Shown here in pieces: positions 22,064-31,737 of a DNA stretch of 64,000 nt (positions are counted from its first letter, which is position 1; each line of letters starts with the position of its first letter). The position numbers and the translations under genes are program-made. The DNA lies in NCBI GenBank assembly GCA_032871835.1, contig CM065295.1, positions 25,616,501-25,680,500 of the forward strand. Reading direction: 5' to 3'. The DNA is from Dipteronia dyeriana. Taxonomy: Eukaryota; Streptophyta; Magnoliopsida; Sapindales; Sapindaceae. The notes under the pieces are model-generated. The model searched no databases, had not been told where the DNA came from, and saw only the letters and a program-made list of their open reading frames with translations.

Positions 22064-22303
22064 TTACTGACTCAAAATATTTAAGGACTGAAGAAAACCT
22101 TTGTTATCATTTCGGAAAAACCAAATATTATTTAAAAGTGCTTGCTGATCTTCAGTAATCTTGTCCTTCAGCTGTGCTAATGGCTGAAATGGAACACCTG
22201 GACAATAGTTAATAACATGAGATCCTATGTTAATCTTTTTACCACTATTGCTTTGAGAAATGGCTTTCGAACTTTTTTGACTATCTTTCGAACTTCCTGT
22301 CAT
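22064..22303 (-). pseudogene. Small viral ORF fragment downstream of RNase H
   Basis: 79 residues starting MTGSSKDSQKSSKAISQS. It begins about 20 bases after the end of the viral RNase H on the same strand. Position and spacing suggest the N-terminal part of a second viral ORF. Its continuation is cut at the inversion junction near 22060. Whether the + strand ORF at 20888 is the missing remainder is an open question. Confidence 0.45.
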
Positions 22304-22324
22304 ACCTGCAGATTAATCAACAAT

Positions 22325-22975
22325 TAATTAGCCTTGAGAGAATATCTGCTATAGTATTATCTTTTCCACTTATATGTTCAAAATCTGCTTTATATCCTCT
22401 TCCTGTTAATGTTTCTAGAAATCATATCCATCTTTTACTAACAAATGAATTCTTCTTTTCAAAATCCTTTTTCTGTACCTTTTCATAAAATTCTACTATA
22501 TTGTTACAATCAGTTCTTACTGTAAAAGATTCATTCTGGATATATATATATATATATATATATGAAACTGGTTTAAAGAATTTATAATTCCTAAAATTTC
22601 TAATTCGGTACTGGATTTTCTAGATTCTACTTCTGAAAATTTTTCACTAGCATACATAGCTATTTCTTATGTATTCTTTAAGTTATTCTTTGTGGGCTTT
22701 TGAATTAATATGTCAGCCCATCCCTTGCTACTAGCATCTGTTTGCACTATCTTATAGTAGCTATCTATTGGCAAAGCTATTGGGCTTAAGTTTTGTGCTA
22801 TCTTTTTTATCTTCTGTACTAACTTCACATCTTCACTATTAAAGTATTTTTGACCATTTTTACTAACTTTGTTATAAAAGGGCCTAACTAGGGTACTTAA
22901 ATTTGGTATAAATTTTCTACCATAATTTAACAATCCTGTCTTTCTTTTTAATTGCTTTTGCACTTTGGGGACTTA
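22325..22975 (-). pseudogene. Endogenous caulimovirid reverse transcriptase end and RNase H
   Basis: The minus-strand reading opens in the RT connection region (GLLNYGRKFIPNLSTLVRPF), then FNSEDVKLVQKIK. RNase H follows with QTDASSKGWA (first Asp), RTDCNNIVEF (Asp) and a final SGKDNTIADILSRL (Asp). A (TA)n tract at 22540-22563 and several stops interrupt it. The RT active-site region is absent, so the piece cannot be functional. The domain style fits Caulimoviridae, possibly a florendovirus-type lineage; the genus is uncertain. Confidence 0.8.
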
Positions 22976-23454
22976 TTAATGTGACTTCTTCTCTATTCTT
23001 AATTACAGCTATTGTAAATTCATCTATATAAATGTACAAACTACTTTTTAGGCTATCTAATATTCCTTCTCTATAGATGTTCTTTTTCTGGACTTGTTTG
23101 AATCCTACTTCTAGCATTTTATCAACATCTTCTTCTTCAATTAGATCTTCTGTCTTTTCTATAATTTCTTTTCCTTTATTACTATAATTTAGTATGTTCC
23201 TAAATTTGCTAGCTGCTGATTGTTTTACACTAGAAGCCCTAGCTAATTCCATTTTATTTATTTTTAGACCTTAGGTTAACCTTTGGTCCTAATATATCCT
23301 TTAAATCTACTTTAGGTTCTAGGGGTTTAGTAGATTCTCCTTTAGATTCTACTACTTCTAACCATACTATGTATTTTGAACTTATACTTTTGTAATCTAA
23401 CCTTTCTATTTTTTCTTCTAGTTTATCAATTCTTGTTAAAACTTCTATGAACAA
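22976..23454 (-). pseudogene. Further caulimovirid polyprotein fragments
   Basis: Two overlapping-frame pieces. The first is a 66-residue reading from 23454 with a short coiled coil (RIDKLEEKIERLD). It stops one base before a 111-residue reading from 23252 (MELARASSVKQSAASKF), whose tail enters the RT piece with a frame change. The second contains FTIAVIKNREEVTLIS and is lysine/glutamate-rich. I cannot assign a domain with confidence. The sequence between these and the RT end lacks the protease and RT catalytic core, implying an internal deletion. Confidence 0.55.
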
Positions 23455-24289
23455 ATTTATTATAGTGTTATTTTAACCTTGAATAATAGTATTGCTGTTT
23501 TGATTAAAGTTGATAGTTCTTCTTACTCCCGTTTACTCACCACAGACACTATAATTTTTTTATATAATAATTTACCTTTTACGATCTTTGAAATATCAAG
23601 ATTTGGTAACTAGTTTAATTAAATTGTTCATCTTTCAACCCACACAAAATCAATCTGGATGAAGAACCCTAAATCAAACAAACTATAAACTTTTTTTTTC
23701 TCTACCTAGAATGTTAGAAAAACTGACAATCTATTGCAAAAAAGACAATCTATTGCAAAAAAAAAAAACACACACACACAAAATAATATGTTACTGGAGT
23801 GTTAGATGGTTAGACCCCATTTGGATATTATGGGAAATAAGTCAAATAACATTCCCATTTTGTTAATTTGATGGCACGAAAGAAGGCTTTGTTGATGTTT
23901 TTGCACAGTTATTTATTTATTTATTTTAACAAAATAAACAGCATCTAAACATAACTTTTACAGAGTTGGCAGCAGCAGCAGCCAAGTCTAAGAATTGTTT
24001 TTTTTTTAAATCACAAAATTAGTTGAAACACAAATTGAAAAACGACAAACCTTGATATTTTTGTCTTTATACGGTCTAAATTCAAAGCACGTATAAGATT
24101 CTCTTTCTATAATAGCAATTTTAGTTATGATAGTCTCTAGGGATGTGACTCGATTGATGACTTTAAAGTTAACCGCAGAATCCTAACCCTTATAAAAGCT
24201 TCATAAAAATATATTAGATCGATAAATAGATAAATATTGTCAAGAAAAGAAATTAGTTAATAATATTTTATTAAAAAAAACATTTTATT
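23455..24289. other. AT-rich spacer, no gene seen
   Basis: Short homopolymers, an A-rich/CA-rich stretch at 23755-23780 and no frame longer than noise. The left part may still be viral. A GGCAGCAGCAGCAGCC triplet run occurs at 23968. Confidence 0.5.
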
Positions 24290-24581
24290 TGATTTAGAGT
24301 TATTTACAATTTAATTAAAATAATTATTAATATTAAATAAATTACACTCGATCTTTCTTAATCTCTTATATTCATACATAACTTTATCATTAATTAACAA
24401 TCACATTTACTAAACAATTTTATCGTTAATTAACAATCACACCTCTGATACATCAAATTTAACAGTTGATTATTGGTTACACAAATCTGAATTTGGAATT
24501 ATTTGATTTATTAGATTTTGAATCTTGATAACTTCTTTTTGTTTTCAACAATTCATATAAGAATGAATCGAGGAAAAACCT

Positions 24582-24818
24582 ATGAGTATACTAGCTACAG
24601 GAAAAGACCATATGAGAGTAAATATGGGACCTCACCACCCATCAATGCATGGTGTTCTTCGTCTCATCGTTACTCTCGATGGCGAAGATGTTATTAACTG
24701 TGAACCGATATTGGGTTATTTACACAGAGGGAAGGAAAAAATTGTGGAAAACCGAACAATTATACAATATCTGCCTTATGTAACACGTTGGGATTATTTA
24801 GCTACTATGTTCACATAA
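24582..24818 (+). pseudogene. ndhH: 5' fragment of plastid ndhH
   Basis: About 79 codons from the start, including [20 protein letters not shown] and [16 protein letters not shown], the N-terminus of the 49-kDa-type NDH-H subunit of the plastid NDH complex. Full-length NdhH is about 393 residues. Here a GAA codon has become TAA right after MFT, and the plastid match ends a few codons later. No plastid-type expression is expected in the nucleus. Confidence 0.93.
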
Positions 24819-24828
24819 GCAATAACTG

Positions 24829-24886
24829 CATCCAACCCGTAATCGCAACGACCCAATTGCAAGAGCGGAGCTCTACCAACTGAGCT
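24829..24886 (-). pseudogene. trnA-UGC: Partial plastid trnA-UGC: first exon and intron start
   Basis: On the minus strand AGCTCAGTTGGTAGAGCTCC leads into GCTCTTGCAA (anticodon loop with TGC) and then the intron start TTGGGTCGTTGCG. The first eight or so bases of the tRNA and the whole 3' exon are missing, so no tRNA can be made. Confidence 0.85.
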
Positions 24887-24924
24887 CGACAAAAGTCCTA
24901 TTTCTATACAATAATCGTATTGTA

Positions 24925-24947
24925 GCGGGTATAGTTTAATGGTAAAA
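24925..24947 (+). pseudogene. trnG-UCC: Plastid trnG-UCC first exon
   Basis: The 23-base first exon GCGGGTATAGTTTAATGG plus TAAAA is followed by the group II intron start (GT.CGATTCGTTCTATTA) as far as about 25038. The second exon is absent. Confidence 0.85.
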
Positions 24948-25509
24948 GTACGATTCGTTCTATTAATCCTCTTAATAGTTAAGGGGTTCTTCAGTTTCAT
25001 TCATATTCTGATCAAAAACTTTATTTCTTAAAAGGATTTCATTTGAAAAATGATTCTATCAATCCAATCCTTCATCAACATCAACCCAAACCCAAGAATG
25101 AATTTCCAGAATTCTTCATAACATAAAAAAATAAAATAAAAAAACGTCCATAATCAAACCCACCACTGCCATCTCCATCGGTTTTCCAGAATTCCAACCA
25201 CCCCCAATCCAACACCCACCACCAAATCAAACCCATTCATCTCTAAAACCAAAACCCATCACCATCCATCTTAACTCTAACCTTAACCCTCTTTGTCTCT
25301 CCACCAAAACCACCAACCAACCCCACTATCAACCACCGCTACCATCAGATCAAATCCATCCACCCCAAATCCTACACCCACAACCAAATCAAACCCATCC
25401 ATCTCCAAAATCAGTTTACCTGGCTAGTGGTTGGCACTTACCATGGATGCTTCTAGAAAATAGAAATTAACATAAAATAAAAAAGAAAATTGAAAATGGC
25501 ATTTTTCAG

Positions 25510-25812
25510 GAGAGGAGTATGAGCGGTATCGTTGGAACGACGTATTACGTGGCCACAGAGGTGGGGATGGGGAGGAAGTATAATGAGAAAGTGTACGTCT
25601 GGAGCGCCGGTGGTCTCATACACGATGTCGGTTGAAATCCCACCGTTTTGACGGCGAGACGGCAGTGGAGGTTTTCGGGGCTGTTTTGAGGGGAAATTTA
25701 AGATTTCTCACTAGGATTTTCTGGTCAGTCTCGTCGGCGGCCAAGGTTTTGTTGAGAAAGATGATTTGCAGAGATGTTTCAAGGATATTATCAACAAATC
25801 AAGCTCCTCATA
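25510..25812 (+). pseudogene. Captured fragment of a PEPKR/CDPK-related protein kinase gene
   Basis: An acceptor-like TTTTTCAG at 25502-25509 is followed by SMSGIVGTTYYVATEV (activation segment; APE has become ATE) and [12 protein letters not shown] (subdomain IX; the DVWSAG Asp is lost). After a frame change come [20 protein letters not shown] and [12 protein letters not shown]. This order is the C-lobe of the PEPKR1/CDPK-related kinase group. The adjoining intron-like sequence (25425-25509) suggests capture from genomic DNA. It is much too short for a kinase and lacks the ATP-binding lobe. Confidence 0.8.
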
Positions 25813-26410
25813 CCGATTTTGGAGATGGATGGGTTTGACTTGGCTGTGGGTGATGGATTTGGGGTGGATGGTTTTGGTCTGGTGGTGGCAGTGGTTGATG
25901 GTGGGGTTGGTTGGTGGTTTTGATGGAGAGACAAAAAGGGTTAAGGTTAGAGTTGAGATGGATAGGTTTGATTTGGCGGTGGGTGTTGGATTTGAGGTGG
26001 TTGGATTTCTAAAAAACCGATAGAAATAGTGGTGGTGGATTTGATATGGTTTTTTTTTTTTCGTTTTTCTTTTTTCTTTTCTTTTTTTAATGTTGTGAAG
26101 AAATCTTGAAATTCATTCTTTTGTTTGGATCGGTGGAATCATTGTTTTTTTTTTTGTTTTTTTTGATGATTTTTTTATTAATTTAATTTAAAAATTAAGA
26201 AAATTTAATCTTTTAAAGATGAACGTTAATTAACAGTTAAGTTTGATCTAACGATAGTGGAAATAAGTAGAAATAAGTGTCAATTAATAATAAAGTTGTT
26301 TTTGGATAGAAGAGATCAAACCTCAGAAATTCGAATGTAATTTACTTATTAATATTTAAGGCTAATTTTAAAATTTAAAGATTGTTAAGAGTAAATTATT
26401 AAAATAAATA

Positions 26411-27837
26411 TTTTTAAGGATATAATCATATTCTCCTTATTGTTTACCATATTTGACCCTTTATTACCTCTTATTTTAATAATGATCGATTTTCACCCTA
26501 TTCGTAAGTTTCCCCCTACTATTAGATTTTTCATCCAAAATGTTAATTTCATATTAAAATATATTGTTGCCCTTCAATAACCGTGGATAAATGGTTTTTT
26601 TTTTCATAATTTATCATAAAATATATTTTTTTTCCTTAAATAGATTTAAAAATAGTTTACAAATCCAAAATGAAAAAATATTCTCTCTCCTCCTTTTATC
26701 TCACGTCTCCAAACACTTAACTATCTCTTTTTTCTCTATCTCCAAACACTATTCCTCTCTCTTCCCACTCCAAATCCATCGGTTGATCTGCAATTCAATA
26801 TATTTTATAATTTCATCGGAGATGCTTACCGAAAAATATTCCGATCAATCTTTTATAGACTCTGGATTGAAGTGGGGTCTTCTGCTTACATAAGAAATAA
26901 TCAAAAAATTATTTGTTTTTTTTTTAAATTCATCTAGTCAAATCTAAACACACTTCTACATCATCTTAAAAAAAAAAAAAAACTGGACAATGGTGGAGCA
27001 AACCCAAAAATCCAATAATCATTAATGTTTTTTTTTTCTTAAATCTGTAAATAAAAAAATTCTACCTCTTCAATCAAATTGCACAAAAGAAAATCAAACA
27101 CATATATCCTCATCAATCCAAATCCAAACACAATTATACTTCATCTTAATTTTTTTTGGAAAATAGTGGAGCAAACCCAGAAATCCACCGATTTCCAGAT
27201 TTTTCTTATAGAGTTGGAGCAAACCCAGAAAGCAACACTTTTGTTTAGTAGTGTTGTCCATTGGTTTCGGAGCTTTTATTTTGTTCTTTGTGGGAAACCC
27301 TAACACCCACACAAACCGAAATCCCTTCTCTCCTCTCTCTCTAACACCCACACAAACCTAAGGAAATCGACCCAGTAAGCCAAAGAAACCCTGACCCCCA
27401 AATTTTATATTAAAATCGAAACTGAAATCCAAACCAAAATACAAATTGAACCCAAACCATGAAAATCGAAACCAAACCTAGAAATCTCCATAAAACCCAG
27501 ACAAATCAAACCCAAAAATCATTATCAATCCATTCTCTTCTCTCTTTAACACCCAAGAAAATCGGAACCCAGTCGGTGTGGCGCCACTGACAAATGAGGA
27601 AGAAGACAGAAGAGAAAGGAAGAAGAAGAGAAATGCAAATCGTTGTTTCGCGCTGATCGTAGTAAATGGCGAGCTCTGTAAGAGAGAGAGACAGGTTGAC
27701 AGAGACATTAGATATGAGAGAGAGCGATGACATAAGAGAGCATTTATAGAGTTGTGAAAGAGCGTTGGAGAGATTTTTTTTTTTAATAATTTTACCCCAT
27801 ATTACCCTTCCAGTTTAACGGTCAATGAAAGGTTTTA
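26411..27837. other. Non-coding spacer with an imperfect 179-bp direct repeat
   Basis: No gene is recognised. TCATCTTAA followed by a homopolymer and GTGGAGCAAACCCA occurs near 26960-27010 and again near 27140-27180. The phrases AATC.AAACACA start at 26939 and 27118, about 179 bases apart. A third GGAGCAAACCCAGAAA is at 27214. 27300-27560 is A/C-rich with AACACCCACACAAACC twice. The minus strand at 27478-27708 has a leucine/serine-rich 76-residue frame with a signal-peptide look but no other support. Confidence 0.45.
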
Positions 27838-29830
27838 GGGACCGTTTGGTATGAGGTAATCAAAATAATCTGATTCTGGGAAAAATTTAACATAGTAATG
27901 TGATTCCTGGGAAATCTGTATAATTGTGTTTGGTTGTGCATGAGAATATTGCATCAGATTCCTGGGAATGTTAGATAACTGTGTTTGGTTGCACATGAGA
28001 ATCTTTTTTTTTTCTTTTGAATGAATTTTTAATTGTTAATAATCATTTTTTTCATATTTATTATATTATTTATTTAAAAAAAAAGATTTGTATTTTTGAA
28101 ATAAAAAATTACAAATTACAAATTAATTTAGATTATAACCATAAAAAAATATATATACACCGAAGTCACCATTAGTTCCAACTTTGATTCAAATTTTATC
28201 AAGATGCAAAATGATGATCAAATTACAATTTTAATATTTTATGGCAGCCGTATGAGGAATACAATATGCCAACTAGAGGATTGCTTAATTACTAAAACAT
28301 TACCCGAGCAAGGACAAATATTTAGCTCATCAATCTTAAACTAGGATCGTCGCCATAATATTGTCCAACAATGACTCGCAAGTATCTTCAAGTAAATCTA
28401 ACACCTGCCATAGGAAGAGATATAGCTTGAGGATCTGCAAAACCCAAATAACAGTAATGGCATAGGAATATGATAGGAATTCAACTCAATTTTGTTTCAG
28501 CTCAATCTGAAAGTTCATGAAATCGATACAGTCGCATATATTGATTATAAGATATAAAATGCAGTTATGATTCCAAAAAAAAAATTGTGAATAATGAATG
28601 CATCTATAAGCAAAGAACAGCCGATGTCCAGTATAAATAAACTATAAGTAAGCATATAAAGCAAAATTTGAACAATATAGAAAGTTAAAAAAACATAAAA
28701 TTGTCGTATACAATAAGCCGTGAATGTTATACAACCCCAATCAATATTGAAATGTAAGCATACAAAAACAAAACAAAAAAAGTTCAAACTTAATAATACA
28801 AGTTAAATATGTAACTCTATGTATATAACATCTATGAATGTCGATTTTCTTGCCATTGCTCAAACATTTCTCTTGCCAAGTTGTCCCTCCAAGTGTTCCA
28901 AGCATTTGATGTTTCAATGTGAGTGTAACAATCATTATTCATGTCCTCGTTTTCATTATCAATGTCATTATCCTCAAATATAGTATATTCTAAAGGATCC
29001 ACGAGCATTTTTCTTCTAATCAAGTTGTGAAAAAGGCAACACGCCAAACTAATACGACATTGTATTTTCACAGAGTAGTATGATCGGCCTTTAAGAATTG
29101 CCCATCGTCCCTTCAACAATCCAAATGCTCTCTCTATTACATTCCTAGCAGATGAGTGTTGCATGTTAAAAAATTCCCGAGAAGTATTAGGCGGGAGTGT
29201 CCAATCATTTAAATGGTAGAGTTGTCCTCTGTATGGTGTTAAGAAACCTTCACCATTGGGATACCCAGCATCACATAGATAGTAATATCCTATAAATTAT
29301 TTAAAATTTTGTTAACAATAAATCATTTAGTAAACTATCATTCATTCATTCAAGTAAGAGGATAAAATTTTACCTTATGAAACTTTAAACCCATTTGGCT
29401 TAGATATATCATCTCGTAAAACTCTAGAGTCAGCAGTTGAACCCTCCCATCCAGGCAAAACATAAATAAACTGCATATCTTGTTAGACCACCCCTAACAC
29501 ATTAATAGCAATTTCATTCTTTCTGGTCCGATACCTAGGTCTATCTGATGCTAAGACATTTACTTTAATGTATGTTCCATCTAGTGCTCCTAAGCAATTC
29601 TTAAACCATTTCCACCTACTATCAGTTGAATCACTAAGAACCGGCTCTGGCTTTTTTAGCAACAACTCATGGAGACATAATATAGCATTTAAGACTACAT
29701 TGAATTGTCTACTAACAGTTTCACCAGAACGTGCAAATTGACATCTCATAATTCTATTCTTAACATCGTGAGATATAATATGTAAAAATATAGCTACCAT
29801 TTCTTCAACATCCATATTTACTGATGAATA
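27838..29830 (-). mobile_element. PIF/Harbinger-type DNA transposon, right end missing
   Basis: The left end is TTA (27835-27837) followed by GGGACCGTTTGGTATGAGG, the TTA duplication and terminal motif typical of plant PIF/Harbinger elements. Just inside is a roughly 55-bp duplicated phrase (GATTCCTGGGAA...GTGTTTGGTTG at 27902 and 27957). The transposase lies on the minus strand. No matching CCAAACGGTCCC end was found before the copia LTR at 30191, so the N-terminal side is truncated. Confidence 0.75.
28832..29815 (-). pseudogene. PIF/Harbinger transposase (DDE superfamily 4)
   Basis: From 29815: MDVEEMVAIFLHIISHD, GETVSRQFN, then GALDGTYIKV with the first catalytic Asp. Next is VLPGWEGSTADSRVL with the second Asp, a short intron at about 29291-29372, then CDAGYPNGEGFLTPYRG and HSSARNVIERAFGLLKGRW with the catalytic Glu. 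The C-terminus is acidic and asparagine-rich. Two in-frame stops (after GVV, and one at KVS where related proteins have Gln, i.e. CAA to TAA) inactivate it. The DNA-binding N-terminus and the Myb-like partner ORF of this superfamily are not present. Confidence 0.88.
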
Positions 29831-30190
29831 TAGAAAATTGTAGGGAAAGAAATGGTTATTACTGAAACTACATGGGTAAAATGCTTAATATGTCAAACTA
29901 CAGGAAAAAATGATTATATTACATTTTTTTTTATTATGAATGTAAAAAGTAAATGGGTGTGTGAAGAACTATTTTAGGTGGTTGATATATGTCTTGGGGC
30001 TTGACTTGATTAGAGTTTGGATGTCTCAATCCTACATTATTATATTTTCTATAAAAGTAATGTCATTATAATTTATAATTATAATTATTATTATCATTTT
30101 TGAAAAATGTCCATTATATAATATTTTGTAGTGATAAATGGGTTATTGAGTTTCTTTAAGTGCGATCGTTACAGTTTTCTTAGATGTTAC
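29831..30190. other. AT-rich spacer
   Basis: No gene or clear repeat. It lies between the truncated PIF element and the copia LTR. Confidence 0.5.
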
Positions 30191-31113
30191 TGTTAGCGAA
30201 TAAATCGCCACTACGTGGAAACATTACAGGAAAGAACACAAACAAACAATAGCAAAAGAAATAAATAAGAGGGAAGAGAAAATAAATCCAATTGCATAAC
30301 ACAACGATTTTACGTGGAAACCCAAATCGGGAAAAAATCATGGCCATCAGGACGACAAGAGATCAATCCACACTGAAGAAAATTGTTACAACTTCACTCA
30401 AGATTCTCTCCTAAAAAATACCTTAAGCCCAATTACACCCAATGCTCTCTTTGAGGTCTCTCTTAATTTGCTAATTTGATATACCACAATATCCTAGCTA
30501 CTATGGTCTATTTATATTTATTATAAGGATTTTAAGATAAAAGAAAATCCTACTCATAAACGTACAAGAATTATTTGTTATACATAAATATTATTTCCTA
30601 TTTATGACAAATCTTCTTGTTTAAAAGAAATCATTTTCTTTTATATACAGGACTTTCCTATTCTTCATGAAGACAAACTCTTTTTCCTTTTTCGATTAGC
30701 ACAAGAACTATCGGAACAAAACACCTTTCCTATTTTTGCTCAACATTCCTGATCTGGGTAAAACCCATTATTACTGCGGTCTGGGTCGCGGTTGGCCACC
30801 TATGCCCTACATCGTGTAAAACCACTGCTGTCTAACACTCAGAATACCGCGGTTGGTGTCTTTGCCTCCTTTGCGGTCTATGCTGCGTTGATCTCATTGG
30901 TGTTGATCGCTCTTTATGCCGCGGTCTATGCGCTTGTCCGTACCGCGGTCCACATCGCGATTCTTTTCAGATTTCATTTCTTCAGTTCTTTCAATGTTCA
31001 AGCCTCCCTCAAACATGATCTCCTATTTTCAAACGTATCCCACATCTCCAAAAAGTCTCCGTATTGGTTGAATCCCGTTTGGTAACAATTGGAAATTCGA
31101 GCCATATCCAACA
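30191..31113 (-). repeat. 3' LTR of a reverse-strand copia element (923 bp)
   Basis: Minus-strand ends are TGTTGGATATGGCTCG and TTTATTCGCTAACA. On its upstream side the minus strand reads CCATAAGGGAGGAT, a polypurine tract, which marks it as a 3' LTR. Near its end is the phrase GTGGAAACCCAAATCGGG (plus orientation). Around 30775-30960 it holds a cluster of CCGCGGT/TGCGGTC motifs. Confidence 0.65.
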
Positions 31114-31705
31114 ATCCTCCCTTATGGCGAGAATTCCTAAAACTTCGTCCATAACTACCACTCTCATTATTGAGAATCAACATACCCACCATGGGATATA
31201 ACCACTTAGGGACACCCATCCCAAGATTTTATCGGCACATGTCAAATTTACCTTGCTGAAAATTATGGTGCAACTCCTGACGTTAGGTTCCTAGGGAGTT
31301 CATTCAGTCATCGACATCCTTGTCCACCACACATTTTTATCACCTTCTAACCAATGCTCGTGCATAAATTGTGGACCCGCTATCAGTAATACATATTTTT
31401 TCATGGAAACTAGTGGTCATGCCATGAGGATGTTTATGCCCTTTTTAAGGGGCGTCACTGTAGTCAAACTCAAGAGTGGTGATTGTCGGATCCCCCTCTT
31501 TGGAGCCCTTAGCCGCACTTGTTTTCTTATTTTGACAATCCTTTCTTATATGTATAGACTGTCCACATCCCCAGCAAGTGACTTTCTTTTTGGAGCTTCT
31601 CTTCTTCCTGTCAACCAAAAGAGCAGAGTTATCAGAAGATTTACCTTCACTCTTTAGCCTTCATTCCTCAGAAAATAGTTTGTTTGCCACATCTCCAAAA
31701 TTGGT
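31114..31705 (-). pseudogene. Copia gag/protease remnant
   Basis: On the minus strand near 31515-31580, CWGCGQSIHIRKDC is a CX2CX4HX4C zinc knuckle typical of copia Gag, flanked by Lys/Ser-rich text. Near 31350-31400 the minus strand has CITDSGSTIYARAL, reminiscent of a copia protease active site. Integrase and RT are missing, so this is an internally deleted copy. It is cut at about 31700 by MULE sequence. Confidence 0.55.
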
Positions 31706-31737
31706 TTGGATTATAACTATACGTATCTTTGATGTAG

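Larger units (their letters stand above)
24490..25040. other. Nuclear plastid DNA insertion (NUPT) made of three plastid pieces
   Basis: Contiguous pieces are recognisable as the start of ndhH with upstream sequence (+), the 5' part of trnA-UGC with intron start (-), and the trnG-UCC first exon with intron start (+). In typical angiosperm plastomes these lie in the small single-copy region, the inverted repeat and the large single-copy region. They are therefore not neighbours and were joined before or during insertion. Confidence 0.85.
24290..26410. mobile_element. Long inverted-repeat, Pack-MULE-like element with captured kinase exon and plastid insert
   Basis: Inner arms: 25049-25420 pairs with the reverse complement of 25800-26155 almost throughout (for example CCCTCTTTGTCTCTCCACC against its partner at 25925). 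Outer arms: about 24300-24480 pairs less well with the reverse complement of 26225-26400, sharing AAATTACA.TCGA and ACTTTAT.ATTAATT. The outer and inner left arms are separated by plastid DNA that has no partner on the right. Between the arms lies a fragment of a host protein kinase. Long terminal inverted repeats around captured gene sequence are the Pack-MULE design. No 9-bp target duplication was confirmed. Confidence 0.6.

Noticed and set aside
24794..25000. Functional tRNA genes in the plastid insert
   Set aside because: Both tRNA pieces lack their second exon, and the trnA piece lacks its first bases.
27478..27708. Small secreted protein on the minus strand
   Set aside because: Leu/Ser-rich text can arise from the A/G-rich strand here. 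There is no conserved motif or splice support, and two overlapping frames are equally open.
31074..31082. CCGTTTGGTAAC as the missing right end of the PIF element
   Set aside because: It is in the wrong orientation and lies inside the copia LTR.
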